A stretch of 59,045 bases of DNA from positions 1 to 59,045 of the IMG/VR virus record IMGVR_UViG_3300025151_000040; one strand, written 5' to 3'. The stretch comes from a virus. The notes under the pieces are model-generated. The model saw only the letters and a program-made list of their open reading frames with translations. It was not told the DNA's origin and searched no databases. The translations under genes were made by a program, and so were the position numbers. Shown here piece by piece: positions 16,697 through 25,553 of this stretch (position 1 is the stretch's first letter; each line of letters begins with the position of its first letter).

Positions 16697-18059
16697 AGCA
16701 GATACTTGTCTACCAGATGTAGAAGGTCTTTGCACGCCAGGAGTTACGATTGATGAACAAGTTACTGTAGAAAAAACTGAAGAAGATAAGGGAACAGAAA
16801 TTATCTATACAACGACTACCACGACTACAACTACGACTACAACAGTAACGAATGAAGATTCTGGAGACATCCTAGACGGAGGTAATGGATATGTATCATC
16901 TAACAAAGAAGGCGATATGGATATTGATTGGGGTGGCCAGGGTCCAGCATCCATGCCTTCAGGTAATTCTTGTTACGCTTTAGGTTCTGATAAGTGTGCT
17001 CAGATAACAGGAAGTGGTAATAATACTTCTACAATGGGAGTTGATGGCATGGGAACTACTTTTGTAAATACTATTGACATATCAGATTTAAATATAGACA
17101 ATGGTGGTCAAGTAAAGTATTCAATCGAAGTTGATAAAAGAGATGCTCAAGATAGAATATACATGCACGTTTCAGGATTTAACGGAACTACTTCAGTCTT
17201 TTCAGGTACTGACATCTTGTCTGACACTGGCATTGCATCAGGTTACCAATCATACAATGGGTCTTTCGATTTCAGTGGCATTTTAAATAAAGTTACTATT
17301 GAAATTGGTGGAAGAGACATAAATTTAGCTATTGGTCCACTATTTGATGATGTGACTGTTAATGTATTATATAATGTAATTGATACAATTATTACTCAAC
17401 AGATAACTTCTGTTGAAGAAATAGTTTATTTAAACATAGGAAATCCTACAGAATTAGATCTAATCGAAGAGATTATTGAATATAATGATATTACAATTGA
17501 CGAGTCAGGTGAAATTGAATTTGTTCCCATAGAAACTCCACAAGAAGATATTACTTACGAAACTGTAGAAATAGAAATAGATTTTGAGGTAGAAAATATA
17601 GAACCTGAAATAGAAGTGCAAGTTGCTTCTATAGAAGCTGAAATGGAAGCTGAAATAGAAATGGTTGAAGCTGAGGAAGAAATTACAGAAGAACCTCAAG
17701 AAGAATTACAAGAACCAGAACAAGAAACACCACAAACAGTACAAAAAGAAGAAGATTCAGAAGAAACGGTAGAAGAAGAGAAATCATCTGAACCTAAGAT
17801 ATCAGATAAGGAAAAAGCTGCTACTAAAATAGTAAAGAAGATTGATGATAAAGCTAGATATGACGATGCTGCTCAAACTAAAACTTTAATCGTAATGCAG
17901 ATACTTGGTAATACTAAAACGTTTTTTGATTCACAAGCAACAATTACTGATACTAATGTAGAAGAATATTTGTTAAAGACAATAGATGACAAATATGGTA
18001 TATTGTTTAGCAATTCACAAAATAACATAATGGAACAAATGATCAATGGCCAGTATTGA
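16632..18059 (+). CDS. Secreted protein with poly-Thr linker, beta domain and acidic C-terminus
   Basis: 475 residues from ATG 16632, which has AAAAGGAG seven bases upstream; an in-frame ATG at 16557 lies deep in the previous gene and lacks a site. Order: signal peptide with a signal peptidase-like end at SKADTC, a linker with a run of 12 Thr encoded by ACN codons near 16810-16845, a Gly/Asn-rich beta domain (residues about 90-250), a very acidic Glu-rich segment (270-390) and a helical end. It is translated just before two more membrane proteins. Function unknown. Confidence 0.75.
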   Translation: MHKMLLYLKLCLFLLLVSFYSKADTCLPDVEGLCTPGVTIDEQVTVEKTEEDKGTEIIYTTTTTTTTTTTTVTNEDSGDILDGGNGYVSSNKEGDMDIDWGGQGPASMPSGNSCYALGSDKCAQITGSGNNTSTMGVDGMGTTFVNTIDISDLNIDNGGQVKYSIEVDKRDAQDRIYMHVSGFNGTTSVFSGTDILSDTGIASGYQSYNGSFDFSGILNKVTIEIGGRDINLAIGPLFDDVTVNVLYNVIDTIITQQITSVEEIVYLNIGNPTELDLIEEIIEYNDITIDESGEIEFVPIETPQEDITYETVEIEIDFEVENIEPEIEVQVASIEAEMEAEIEMVEAEEEITEEPQEELQEPEQETPQTVQKEEDSEETVEEEKSSEPKISDKEKAATKIVKKIDDKARYDDAAQTKTLIVMQILGNTKTFFDSQATITDTNVEEYLLKTIDDKYGILFSNSQNNIMEQMINGQY

Positions 18060-18528
18060 ATATCAAGGTATAAAGTTTAGTGGTGGTAAATTCTTTATTA
18101 TACTATCTCTATTAGGAGCAATCGTAGGTGGAGGTTGGTCAGCTTATAAATTTTATGACGATTATCTAGATATGAAAGCGCAGATACAAAATTTTGTAGC
18201 TCCTGATCTTAGTGATTTCGATAAAAAAATCGCACTAGTAGAACAAGAATTAGAAATAATAAAAACTGAAATACCTATGATATTAGAAGAAGTAAGCTTA
18301 GTTGCTTCTACTGCAAAAGAATTAAAAGATGATTTGAAAGCAGACTTACGCCAAATGGAAGGCGATATTAGACATATAACTGAAATTGTAAATGATGTAG
18401 AAGATCGACAGAAAGAAGATGCTAGAGAACTTCTTGATGAAATGAAATTACTAGAAGAAAGTCTTGACTTAAAGATAGATAAAGCTTTAAATAATCCGTT
18501 GAATAATATGTCGGCTACTGTAAAATAA
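18046..18528 (+). CDS. Single-span membrane protein with coiled coil
   Basis: 160 residues. A glycine-rich membrane span (FFIILSLLGAIVGGGWSAY, residues 16-34) is followed by about 110 residues of heptad-patterned, acidic helix (VEQELEIIKTEI, LKDDLKADLRQMEGDI). The topology is that of a periplasmic coiled coil anchored in the inner membrane, as in spanin-like or holin-regulating proteins. It overlaps the previous gene by 14 bases. Confidence 0.7.
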   Translation: MASIEYQGIKFSGGKFFIILSLLGAIVGGGWSAYKFYDDYLDMKAQIQNFVAPDLSDFDKKIALVEQELEIIKTEIPMILEEVSLVASTAKELKDDLKADLRQMEGDIRHITEIVNDVEDRQKEDARELLDEMKLLEESLDLKIDKALNNPLNNMSATVK

Positions 18529-18532
18529 TACC

Positions 18533-18757
18533 ATGAACATAGATCTCAAGATAGCTACTCCATATATTGTAATGGTAGTAGGTTTTGCTATGACTTGGGG
18601 TATGTGGAAATCTAGATTAGAAGCTGTAGAAACTAAGGTAGATACTATTACTCAAATGCAGTTAGACGTAGCTGTAATAAAAGAAAAAATAGTTCAAATG
18701 GACGATAAGATGGCTTGGATAGAAGAATTCTTAATTAAAAATTATAAAGAATATTAA
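18533..18757 (+). CDS. Small membrane/coiled-coil protein
   Basis: 74 residues with one membrane span (ATPYIVMVVGFAMTWGMW, residues 8-25) and a short coiled coil. It looks like a shorter paralogue in design of the gene before it. Its last four bases overlap the 3' end of the helicase gene on the other strand, so the lysis operon and the minus-strand gene converge here. Confidence 0.7.
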   Translation: MNIDLKIATPYIVMVVGFAMTWGMWKSRLEAVETKVDTITQMQLDVAVIKEKIVQMDDKMAWIEEFLIKNYKEY

Positions 18758-20229
18758 ATCCATTCTTTCCAATTATCCCCTGTAATACTATCAGCTAAAG
18801 ACTTTTTATTGCGTAAAGCTTCGAATATCTTTTCATCAATAGTTTTAGGAGTTACAAAATCTATATAAGTAACTTTATTAGTTTGGCCTATTCTATGAGG
18901 TCTATCTTCCGATTGTAGTCTAACTTCTAAATCATAGCTATTAGCATAATAAATAACAGTAGTGGCGTTAGTTAAAGTTAATCCGTAACCACCAGTTCTA
19001 GGTTGTCCTATAAAATAATCTATTTCGCCAGCTTGAAATTGTGTAACTATTTCCTGTCTATCTTCAGATTTTGTGTCGCCATAATAAGTGGCGCATGTTT
19101 TATTAGGTAGATGTTTCTTTATAGCGTTTTCTATATCGTGAATAGATCTAGTATAGTTAGACCAAATAATAACTTGGCCTTCCGTTTCTTCAAGCACTTG
19201 AATTAATTCTGTTATTCGAGGGTTTACTTTATCTATTTCTTCTTCTCTTCCGTCATCATACTTTACGAAACCACACATGATTTGTTGTAATCTTAATAAT
19301 CGAGTAATAATAAGAGGAGCCGTTACAGATTTTTCTTCCGACAATTCTATATATGCTTTACGTCTTAATATATCATATACTTTCTTTTGTTTAGAAGTCA
19401 TTTCAATCTCTCGCTTTATGTAAATTTTATCTGGTAAATCTAAACATTCAGCTTTCGTTACACGATAAGAATAAGGTTTAATTATATCTTGTAGTTCATC
19501 TAAGTTTTGATAATCAACTATTTCATCAAACGTTCTCATATTAATAGTTCGCCTTCGTAAGACACAATAACGATTACGAAAACCATAAAAAGAAGATTGT
19601 AAGATATTATCAGAAAGAAAAGACATCTGAGTATAGATATCTATTGGCCCTGCAGTTACAGGTGTTCCTGTTAATATTCTACGATACTTTGCCATATTCG
19701 CAATCTTTAATAGATTCTTTGTTCTTCGAGCAGTTTTATGTTTTATCGTTGATGATTCATCTATAACAACCATAGACTTATGAACATTAAGAAAACGTTG
19801 AGTGTAGTGAAGTCCTTTTAGTGTACTAAAAGCTTCTATATTAATAATAAAGACTTTAAGACCGTTATGGCTAGACTTCATAAATTCGGTTAATCGTTCA
19901 ATATTCTTTTTCGTTTCAATAGGGTTCCATAACTCCATATAAATAGAATCAAGAACATCATCTGGCATATGTATAGGTATTTCTAACTTTAACCAGTTAC
20001 GATAAACACCTTTAGGTGCTACAATAATAGCACTATCTATACTGCCTTTTCTTGCAAGATAAGTTATCGTGTCTACAATAACTTTTGATTTACCAGTTCC
20101 TTGTTCCATAAATAGAGCATAATACTCTTCATCACGAGAAGTTTTAAAAACTTCCCATTGATGTTTAAATGGTTTCGTTTTATACTTATAGTCTATAAAT
20201 TCTTCATTACTAAAAGATACTTGCGTCAT
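18754..20229 (-). CDS. SNF2-family DNA helicase/translocase
   Basis: 491 residues, the only large gene on the minus strand. SF2/SNF2 motifs in order: KHQWE (Q-like, residue 22), EQGTGKSKV Walker A (44-48), APKGVYRNW, VVIDESS (Asp157-Glu158), LTGTP (187-191), WSNYTRSI, FIGQPRTGGYGLTL and EDRPHRIGQ (about 437-449), which is the SNF2-type motif VI. Length fits the compact phage helicases with only the two RecA-like domains. Likely acts in replication, recombination or protein displacement. Start ATG has only a weak GAAAG site; a TATAAT box lies about 40 bases upstream on this strand. Confidence 0.88.
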   Translation of the reverse strand: MTQVSFSNEEFIDYKYKTKPFKHQWEVFKTSRDEEYYALFMEQGTGKSKVIVDTITYLARKGSIDSAIIVAPKGVYRNWLKLEIPIHMPDDVLDSIYMELWNPIETKKNIERLTEFMKSSHNGLKVFIINIEAFSTLKGLHYTQRFLNVHKSMVVIDESSTIKHKTARRTKNLLKIANMAKYRRILTGTPVTAGPIDIYTQMSFLSDNILQSSFYGFRNRYCVLRRRTINMRTFDEIVDYQNLDELQDIIKPYSYRVTKAECLDLPDKIYIKREIEMTSKQKKVYDILRRKAYIELSEEKSVTAPLIITRLLRLQQIMCGFVKYDDGREEEIDKVNPRITELIQVLEETEGQVIIWSNYTRSIHDIENAIKKHLPNKTCATYYGDTKSEDRQEIVTQFQAGEIDYFIGQPRTGGYGLTLTNATTVIYYANSYDLEVRLQSEDRPHRIGQTNKVTYIDFVTPKTIDEKIFEALRNKKSLADSITGDNWKEWI

Positions 20230-20298
20230 TATATTATTCTTTCTGTTTAAATTTAAAAATTAATTTATATTATACTAAAAAATAAGAAAGGAGAAACA
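20230..20298. promoter_or_regulatory. Divergent promoter region
   Basis: A 69-bp AT-rich spacer between the minus-strand helicase and the plus-strand replication genes. A minus-strand TATAAT (complement of 20269-20274) overlaps a plus-strand TATACT (20271-20276), so the two promoters would share the same core and compete. The plus side leads to AGAAAGGAGAAACA before ATG 20299. No convincing -35 boxes. This is where transcription of the left-to-right replication block appears to begin. Confidence 0.5.
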
Positions 20299-20637
20299 AT
20301 GAGTTCTAAAGTATACATAGTACAAGAGAATCCATCGGTAAATGTTATGCCTGCCGCTAGATTCGGAGAACTAGATGTTATCTTTCCTTTCGGAAGTCAA
20401 ATAGTGTTTTCATCAAATAGAGCTATTTCTACTGTTAGAAAGAAATTAAAAAACTTTACAGATGAAGATTTCGTATTAGCTATGGGAGATCCGGCAGCAA
20501 TCGCTATAACGGCCATGGTAGCCGGTGAAATTAATAATGGCTATATGAAATTACTAAAATGGGATAAGCAAACTAAAGCTTATTATTCAGTAACAATTGA
20601 CTTATTCGGAAGAAAGGAGAAAGCTAATGTCAAGTGA
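20299..20637 (+). CDS. Conserved phage early protein, unknown function
   Basis: 112 residues with strong GAAAGGAG site. Conserved-looking features: VYIVQENPSVNVMPAARFG, then EDFVLAMGDPAAIAI and MKLLKWDKQTKAYY. Proteins of this type stand at the head of the replication block in many marine podoviruses, just before an SSB-like gene. No enzymatic motif is visible. Confidence 0.75.
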   Translation: MSSKVYIVQENPSVNVMPAARFGELDVIFPFGSQIVFSSNRAISTVRKKLKNFTDEDFVLAMGDPAAIAITAMVAGEINNGYMKLLKWDKQTKAYYSVTIDLFGRKEKANVK

Positions 20638-21208
20638 AATATTTAGTAGTCTTGAAGAAGATGCTAAACAACAACGTGAGATACCGACAGATGAAAAGTT
20701 AGGAAAACTAAATTTAGTTTGTCGTAAACTCGTAGAAAAAGAACGTCAGTATGCTGAGTATAAATCTTTAGCCAGTAAAACATATGAAGAAATTAAAGAT
20801 GTTAAGGAAAAAGAAATACCAGATGTAATGGCTTCTTTAAACATTAGTAAGTTCGTTATGGACGATGGCACTGAAATAGCTATAAAAGATGAGTTATACG
20901 CAAGTGTTAAAGAAGATAAGAGAACAGAAGCTTTAGAGTGGCTTGACTCTCAAGGTTTAGGAGATATTATTAAACATGATATAACTTTATCTTTTGCTCG
21001 TGGTGAGCATGAAGAAGCTGAGAGAATAAAAGACGTTTTAGAAAATAACGGTCAAAATAGCTACTTAGAAAAAGCTACTGTACATCCTCAAACTTTAAAA
21101 GCTACTTTTAAAGATTTAAGAAATAAAGGTGAAGATATACCGGAAGAATTATTTAATTGGTATGAAACACCTTTAGCTAAAGTAAAACTATCGAAAGGAG
21201 AAAAATAA
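20627..21208 (+). CDS. Conserved replication-region protein
   Basis: 193 residues from ATG 20627, chosen because GAAAGGAG precedes it; an in-frame ATG 30 bases earlier lacks a site. The N-terminal half is a coiled coil (LNLVCRKLVEKERQYAEY, KEIPDVMASLNISKFVMDDG), the C-terminal half has DSQGLGDIIKHDITLSFARG and a VHPQTLKATFKDL segment. This order is that of a widespread phage family found beside ssDNA-binding proteins; its function is not known. The spacing to the next gene is 4 bases. Confidence 0.75.
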   Translation: MSSEIFSSLEEDAKQQREIPTDEKLGKLNLVCRKLVEKERQYAEYKSLASKTYEEIKDVKEKEIPDVMASLNISKFVMDDGTEIAIKDELYASVKEDKRTEALEWLDSQGLGDIIKHDITLSFARGEHEEAERIKDVLENNGQNSYLEKATVHPQTLKATFKDLRNKGEDIPEELFNWYETPLAKVKLSKGEK

Positions 21209-21212
21209 CGAT

Positions 21213-21971
21213 ATGTCAGAGCAAAAGCAAGTTGCTAAAAAAGAAGCAACAAACGTAGTTTTATCTGAATTAGCTGATGAAATATTAGCTGACGCAGGTA
21301 AAGGACTTCAGAATGTTACAACTGAAGATATGAGTATTCCTAGATTGGCTATTGTTCAATCAGGAAGTCCTCAAAGGAAAAAGAAAGACGACAAGTATAT
21401 AGAAGGTGCTGAAGAAGGGCACGTCTTTAATACAGTAACTAATACTCTATATAGAGGGTCGATTAAAGTTGTTCCTTGTGAGTTTATGAAATCCTATGTA
21501 GAATGGATTCCTAGAGAGAAAGGTGGTGGTTTAGTTCAAACACATGAATCTAGACCTTCCGATCTAACGAAGAATGAGAACGGTCGCTTTGTACTTCCTA
21601 ATGGAAATGAAGTTGCTGATACAGCAGATCATTACGTTATGATTATTAATGAAGATGGTTCCTACGAACCTGCTGTAATGTCGATGACAGGGTCTCTTTT
21701 ATCCGTTTCTAGAAACTGGTTAACTAGAATGAAGTTACAAAAAGAAGTAATTGGTGGTAAAATGATTGAACCTCCGACATTCTATTACGCATGGGAAATC
21801 TCTACAAGAGAGAAAGATAATGATAAGGGTTCATGGTTCATTTACAATGTAGGAGATCCATCACCTATTACTAACGCAGATTTATATAAAGATGCGAAAG
21901 CTTTATCGGAATCTATTAAAAGAGGTGAGAAAAAAGCTGCAGCAGTAGATGGCGATGACATTCCATTCTAA
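21213..21971 (+). CDS. Single-stranded DNA-binding-like protein
   Basis: 252 residues. The body is beta-rich with a conserved IPRLAIVQSGSPQ start and a MSMTGSLLSVSRNW segment, and the protein ends in the acidic tail DGDDIPF, whose final aromatic residue is the signature of SSB and T7 gp2.5-type tails that recruit replication partners. It is directly coupled (TAATG) to the primase. The body is not a recognisable E. coli-type OB sequence, so the SSB role rests on the tail and the neighbourhood. Confidence 0.65.
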   Translation: MSEQKQVAKKEATNVVLSELADEILADAGKGLQNVTTEDMSIPRLAIVQSGSPQRKKKDDKYIEGAEEGHVFNTVTNTLYRGSIKVVPCEFMKSYVEWIPREKGGGLVQTHESRPSDLTKNENGRFVLPNGNEVADTADHYVMIINEDGSYEPAVMSMTGSLLSVSRNWLTRMKLQKEVIGGKMIEPPTFYYAWEISTREKDNDKGSWFIYNVGDPSPITNADLYKDAKALSESIKRGEKKAAAVDGDDIPF

Positions 21972-23488
21972 TGCTTGCAGAAAATTTTTATAATTTATTT
22001 AGTGGCTTAGACCGTGCTTACGGCAGATATGATTTAGATACAGATCAATCTGGCGTAAAGCGGTCTGGTACTGCAAGAACGATAGCTGAAAAGCTAACGT
22101 TAAAGCAATGGGAACTACACTTATTAGGTACGCAAGGACTTGGTGTAGTTCCTATTCGTGATGACGCAAAAGTTTTATGGGGAGCAATAGACATTGACGA
22201 GTATGATTTAGACGTAGATACACTCTCAAAGGGCCTAGGAACATCCCCTTTTATACCTTGTTTAACTAAATCTGGTGGAATACACTTATACATATTTTTT
22301 AAAAAAGCAATATCAGCTAAATTAGTTGTTGATAAGTTAAGACAAATTACTTCAGCATTAGGAAAACCTAGTGCAGAGATATTTCCTAAACAAATAAAAT
22401 TAGTTACTGATCGAGGAGATGTAGGAAATTGGATTAATATGCCATACTTCGGCGGTAAACGTTCTACGAGATATGCTGTATATAATGGAGAACATATTAC
22501 TAATCCTGAAGATTTTATTAAATTAGCTGACATTCGAAAGATAGATAGTATTGATGAAATAAAAATTCCACAACTTAAAGAGCAAGATAAGAAATTATTA
22601 CCAGATGGTCCACCTTGTTTAAAGTATTTACTTCAACATGGATTCCCAGAGGGTACAAGAAATAATTCATTATATAACATAGGAGTATATTTAAAGAAAG
22701 CACACCCTGACGAATGGGAAGAAAAGATAGAGGAGTACAATCATAATTATATGGAACCTCCTTTAAAATCTAAAGAAGTTCAAACAATTATTAAATCTTT
22801 AGAAAAGAAAGATTACAATTATATGTGCTCAGAGCAACCTATTAATGCGTTCTGTAATAAACCAGTGTGCTTAACTTGTAAATTTGGTATTAGCGATAAT
22901 GGAAATCTACCTGCGATTAGTGGAATTACTAAGATCAATACGGATCCTCCTACTTATTTCGTTACAGTGAATGATCAGAGAATTGGCCCTATCGATAGCT
23001 TAGAGATTATTAATCAAAAAAACTTTCAAAGGGTCGTATTCGAGAATATGAATACTCTTATGCCTATTGTAGCACAGCCACTTTGGCTTGAAACTATTAA
23101 CGAATTAATGGAAAAAATGGAGATTGTAGAGGTAAATTCCGATAGTTCTAACAGAGGAAGATTACTAGAATTATGCGAAAGGTTTTGTACAGGAAGCACT
23201 TCTTCTGATATAATCGAAGATCTATTACGAGGTCATGCAGTAACGCAAGATAACGTAACAATGTTTAGGATTAACGATTTTATGGAATTCCTAGAAAAAC
23301 ATAGATTCAAGGAATTTAAGTTACATGAAGTAACTGCTCATTTAAAAGAGTTTGGTGCTGAACACATGACTAAGAAGATTAAAGGAAAACATGTTAATTT
23401 ATGGTCAATGGCTAAGTTTGAAAGACAAGAAGAAGAGTTTACAAAGCCTGAAATTAACCATGATGATTATGGAGAAATAACTTTCTAA
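21971..23488 (+). CDS. Archaeo-eukaryotic-type DNA primase (Prim-Pol)
   Basis: 505 residues. The N-terminal half has the AEP core: LWGAIDIDEYD with Asp74 and Asp76 as metal ligands, KSGGIHLYIFF with His105 (s-x-H motif) and GNWINMPYFGG near 152-162. The second half has a helical PriCT-like segment (PPCLKYLLQHGFPEGTRNN) and a cysteine cluster (C in MCSEQ, CNKPVCLTC near 297-305) likely to bind zinc. No helicase domain is fused. It would prime the family A polymerase at 31955. Confidence 0.8.
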   Translation: MLAENFYNLFSGLDRAYGRYDLDTDQSGVKRSGTARTIAEKLTLKQWELHLLGTQGLGVVPIRDDAKVLWGAIDIDEYDLDVDTLSKGLGTSPFIPCLTKSGGIHLYIFFKKAISAKLVVDKLRQITSALGKPSAEIFPKQIKLVTDRGDVGNWINMPYFGGKRSTRYAVYNGEHITNPEDFIKLADIRKIDSIDEIKIPQLKEQDKKLLPDGPPCLKYLLQHGFPEGTRNNSLYNIGVYLKKAHPDEWEEKIEEYNHNYMEPPLKSKEVQTIIKSLEKKDYNYMCSEQPINAFCNKPVCLTCKFGISDNGNLPAISGITKINTDPPTYFVTVNDQRIGPIDSLEIINQKNFQRVVFENMNTLMPIVAQPLWLETINELMEKMEIVEVNSDSSNRGRLLELCERFCTGSTSSDIIEDLLRGHAVTQDNVTMFRINDFMEFLEKHRFKEFKLHEVTAHLKEFGAEHMTKKIKGKHVNLWSMAKFERQEEEFTKPEINHDDYGEITF

Positions 23489-23634
23489 TGGAAAAATGTA
23501 ATAAATGTGATTGCCCTTGTCATAAAGATATGACTTGTATGTGTGAATGTGCAGTTTGTGATTGTAAAAACTGTCAGCCACCAAAAGATGCTACTGTACA
23601 AGTAACAGGAGTATCGTTAGATTTAAAGTCATGA
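23488..23634 (+). CDS. Cysteine-rich 48-residue protein
   Basis: ATG overlaps the primase stop (TAATG) and the stop overlaps the next ATG (ATGA). The product has ten Cys in its first 29 residues (positions 4, 7, 9, 11, 17, 19, 21, 24, 26, 29) with C-x-C and C-x-x-C spacing, like metallothionein or a compact double zinc knuckle, then a 19-residue hydrophilic tail. The two coupled junctions support it as a real gene. Metal binding is inferred from composition. Confidence 0.7.
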   Translation: MEKCNKCDCPCHKDMTCMCECAVCDCKNCQPPKDATVQVTGVSLDLKS

Positions 23635-23759
23635 AAAAAGGTTTATGGGCAAATATTCATGCTAAGAGGAAGCGAGGAGCAAAGATGAGAAAGAAAGGAA
23701 GTAAAGGTGCGCCTACTAAAAAAGCTTTTGAACGTGCTAAAGCGACTTCGAAAAAGTAA
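23631..23759 (+). CDS. Small basic conserved phage protein
   Basis: 42 residues, ATG overlapping the previous stop. The sequence has MKKGLWANIHAKRKRG followed by MRKKGSKGAPT and a lysine-rich end. Near-identical short basic proteins with the NIHAKRKR and GxKGAPT blocks occur in a large number of unrelated phages. Function is unknown; nucleic acid binding is likely from charge. Confidence 0.75.
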   Translation: MKKGLWANIHAKRKRGAKMRKKGSKGAPTKKAFERAKATSKK

Positions 23760-23817
23760 AAAAGAGGACGAACATAGCGAACATTGGGGCATTGGCTCTT
23801 AAAAGAAAGGAAGTGCT

Positions 23818-24600
23818 TTGTATTTATTTTTTGACACAGAAACGAACGGCTTGTGGCGCCGTGATCTAGAAGCCACTGATCCAAAACAACCACATCTAGT
23901 ACAAATAGCTGCACAGTTAGTAGATGAAAATGAAAAAGTTATTAATCAATGTTCGATACTTATACGACCAGAAGGTTGGACTATTCCTAAAGATGCTGAA
24001 GATGTTCATGGCATCTCCAATGAGAAGGCAGCTACTTATGGTGTACCTCTTATTAGTGCCCTTTCTGTGTTTAATTCTATGGCAGCTTCGGCTCATACAC
24101 TTATCGCACATAACTTAGCTTTTGATTTGCAAATAATTGCAAGAGATTTTCATTATTTAAAAAAATCTTTTAAACAACCTAAAGACTTGCATTGTACTAT
24201 GATGAGTACAAAAGATATTCTTAAATTAGAAAGTGATTTTGACGATTACAAATTTCCTAAACTAGTTGAAACTTATGAACACTTTTTTAATGTAGCCTAT
24301 TTCGATTGGCACGATGCTTTAGCTGACGTTCAAGTATGTAGAATTATATATTTTCATTTAAAAAATAAAGGAATTGACTTAAAAGCACCGAGAGAACTTC
24401 CTAAAAAGTTGATTAAAGTAATGAATAATGACGATTACGAGGAATTAATCGGTTTAATTTCATCTATAAATAGAGATAATATAAGCGATTGGGAAAGCAA
24501 TTTTCTCAAAGACCAAGAAGAAAGAATTGACAAATACAAAGAAAAAGTGATGATATCTGATAAACAAATGAACATAATAAGGAGAATGGCAGAAAAATGA
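23818..24600 (+). CDS. DnaQ-like 3'-5' exonuclease (DEDDh)
   Basis: 260 residues from TTG 23818 with AGAAAGGAAG upstream. Exonuclease motifs: FDTETNG (Asp6, Glu8), LIAHNLAFDL (Asp103) and WHDALADV (His165, Asp170), which is the DEDDh set. A C-terminal 80-residue extension is helical. The DNA polymerase at 31955 has its own exonuclease domain, so this free enzyme may serve in recombination, repair or nucleotide salvage. It overlaps the next gene by 4 bases. Confidence 0.88.
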   Translation: MYLFFDTETNGLWRRDLEATDPKQPHLVQIAAQLVDENEKVINQCSILIRPEGWTIPKDAEDVHGISNEKAATYGVPLISALSVFNSMAASAHTLIAHNLAFDLQIIARDFHYLKKSFKQPKDLHCTMMSTKDILKLESDFDDYKFPKLVETYEHFFNVAYFDWHDALADVQVCRIIYFHLKNKGIDLKAPRELPKKLIKVMNNDDYEELIGLISSINRDNISDWESNFLKDQEERIDKYKEKVMISDKQMNIIRRMAEK

Positions 24601-25553
24601 AAACAGTTGTAGTAACAGGAGCCGCAGGATTCTTAGGAAGAAACTTGTGTGAACATTTATTAAATAAAGATTATAAAGTTGTTGGTATAGATAATTTTTT
24701 AACTGGTAGTGAACGTAATGTATTTGAACATGAAAACTATTACTTTTATGAAGCAGATATCGTTAAAGACGATTTATCAATGCTTCTTCGAGATCACAAT
24801 AAAAAAGGAATTAATTACATATATAACTTAGCTTGTCCTGCTTCACCAGATCATTATAAAACTCATGCTTTTCAAACGTTAGAAGCTTGTTATACAGGAT
24901 TAAAAAACATGATTACATATTCATTAGAGCAAGGAAATGTTAGAATGCTTCATACTTCTACAAGTGAAGTTTACGGAGATCCTCAAGTAGATGAACAGGA
25001 AGAGAAGTATTGGGGAAACGTAAATTCTTTCGGACCACGTGCTTGTTATGATGAAGGTAAAAGAGTTGGTGAAGCTTTAATCTATGAATCAATAAATAAA
25101 TTAAAATCAAATATAGGAATCGCAAGAATCTTTAATACTTATGGTCCTTATATGGCGATTAACGATGGTAGAGTTATATCTAATTTTATTACAGAAGGCT
25201 TAAAAGGCAATAATCTTATCATATACGGAGGCGGTTTTCAATCTAGATCTTTTTGTTATGTTGATGATACTATAAAAGGTTTAGTTAAAATTTGTGAAAG
25301 CGATTATAAAGAAATATTTAATGTAGGAAATCCTGATCGTTATACAATAGTTGAGATAGCTGAAATAATAGCAGAAAAAACAGATGCACCTGGTTGGAAA
25401 AATACTAACCCTTCACCAGACGATCCTTTACATAGAAAGCCTAACATTAAGAAAATACAAAATATGTTAGATTGGTCGCCTCAAATTTCTTTAGACAGTG
25501 GACTTGAAAGCACTATAGATTATTTTAAGCATGCTCTCGAAAGACAAAACTAA
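24597..25553 (+). CDS. UDP-glucuronate decarboxylase (UDP-xylose synthase)
   Basis: 318 residues, a normal length for the soluble enzyme. Extended SDR features: TGAAGFLG (Gly8, Gly11, Gly14) for NAD, ACPASPDHY near 79-87, TSTSEVYGDP with Ser123-Glu124, YWGNVNSFGPRACYDEGK with Tyr151 and Lys155, and QSRSFCYVDD. The GDP and NVN..GPRxCYDEGKR blocks are characteristic of UXS rather than of general sugar epimerases. The reaction is UDP-glucuronate to UDP-xylose plus CO2. Its place upstream of a hydroxymethylase-type gene and a glycosyltransferase suggests the pentose is used to decorate phage DNA; envelope or virion glycans are alternatives. Confidence 0.85.
   Translation: MKTVVVTGAAGFLGRNLCEHLLNKDYKVVGIDNFLTGSERNVFEHENYYFYEADIVKDDLSMLLRDHNKKGINYIYNLACPASPDHYKTHAFQTLEACYTGLKNMITYSLEQGNVRMLHTSTSEVYGDPQVDEQEEKYWGNVNSFGPRACYDEGKRVGEALIYESINKLKSNIGIARIFNTYGPYMAINDGRVISNFITEGLKGNNLIIYGGGFQSRSFCYVDDTIKGLVKICESDYKEIFNVGNPDRYTIVEIAEIIAEKTDAPGWKNTNPSPDDPLHRKPNIKKIQNMLDWSPQISLDSGLESTIDYFKHALERQN

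Noticed and set aside
17505-17699. Minus-strand frame rich in Phe and Tyr
   Set aside because: It is the reverse reading of the Glu-rich segment of the secreted protein.
22045-22533. 162-codon minus-strand frame inside the primase
   Set aside because: It lies opposite conserved AEP motifs, has no upstream signals and looks like the antisense of the primase.
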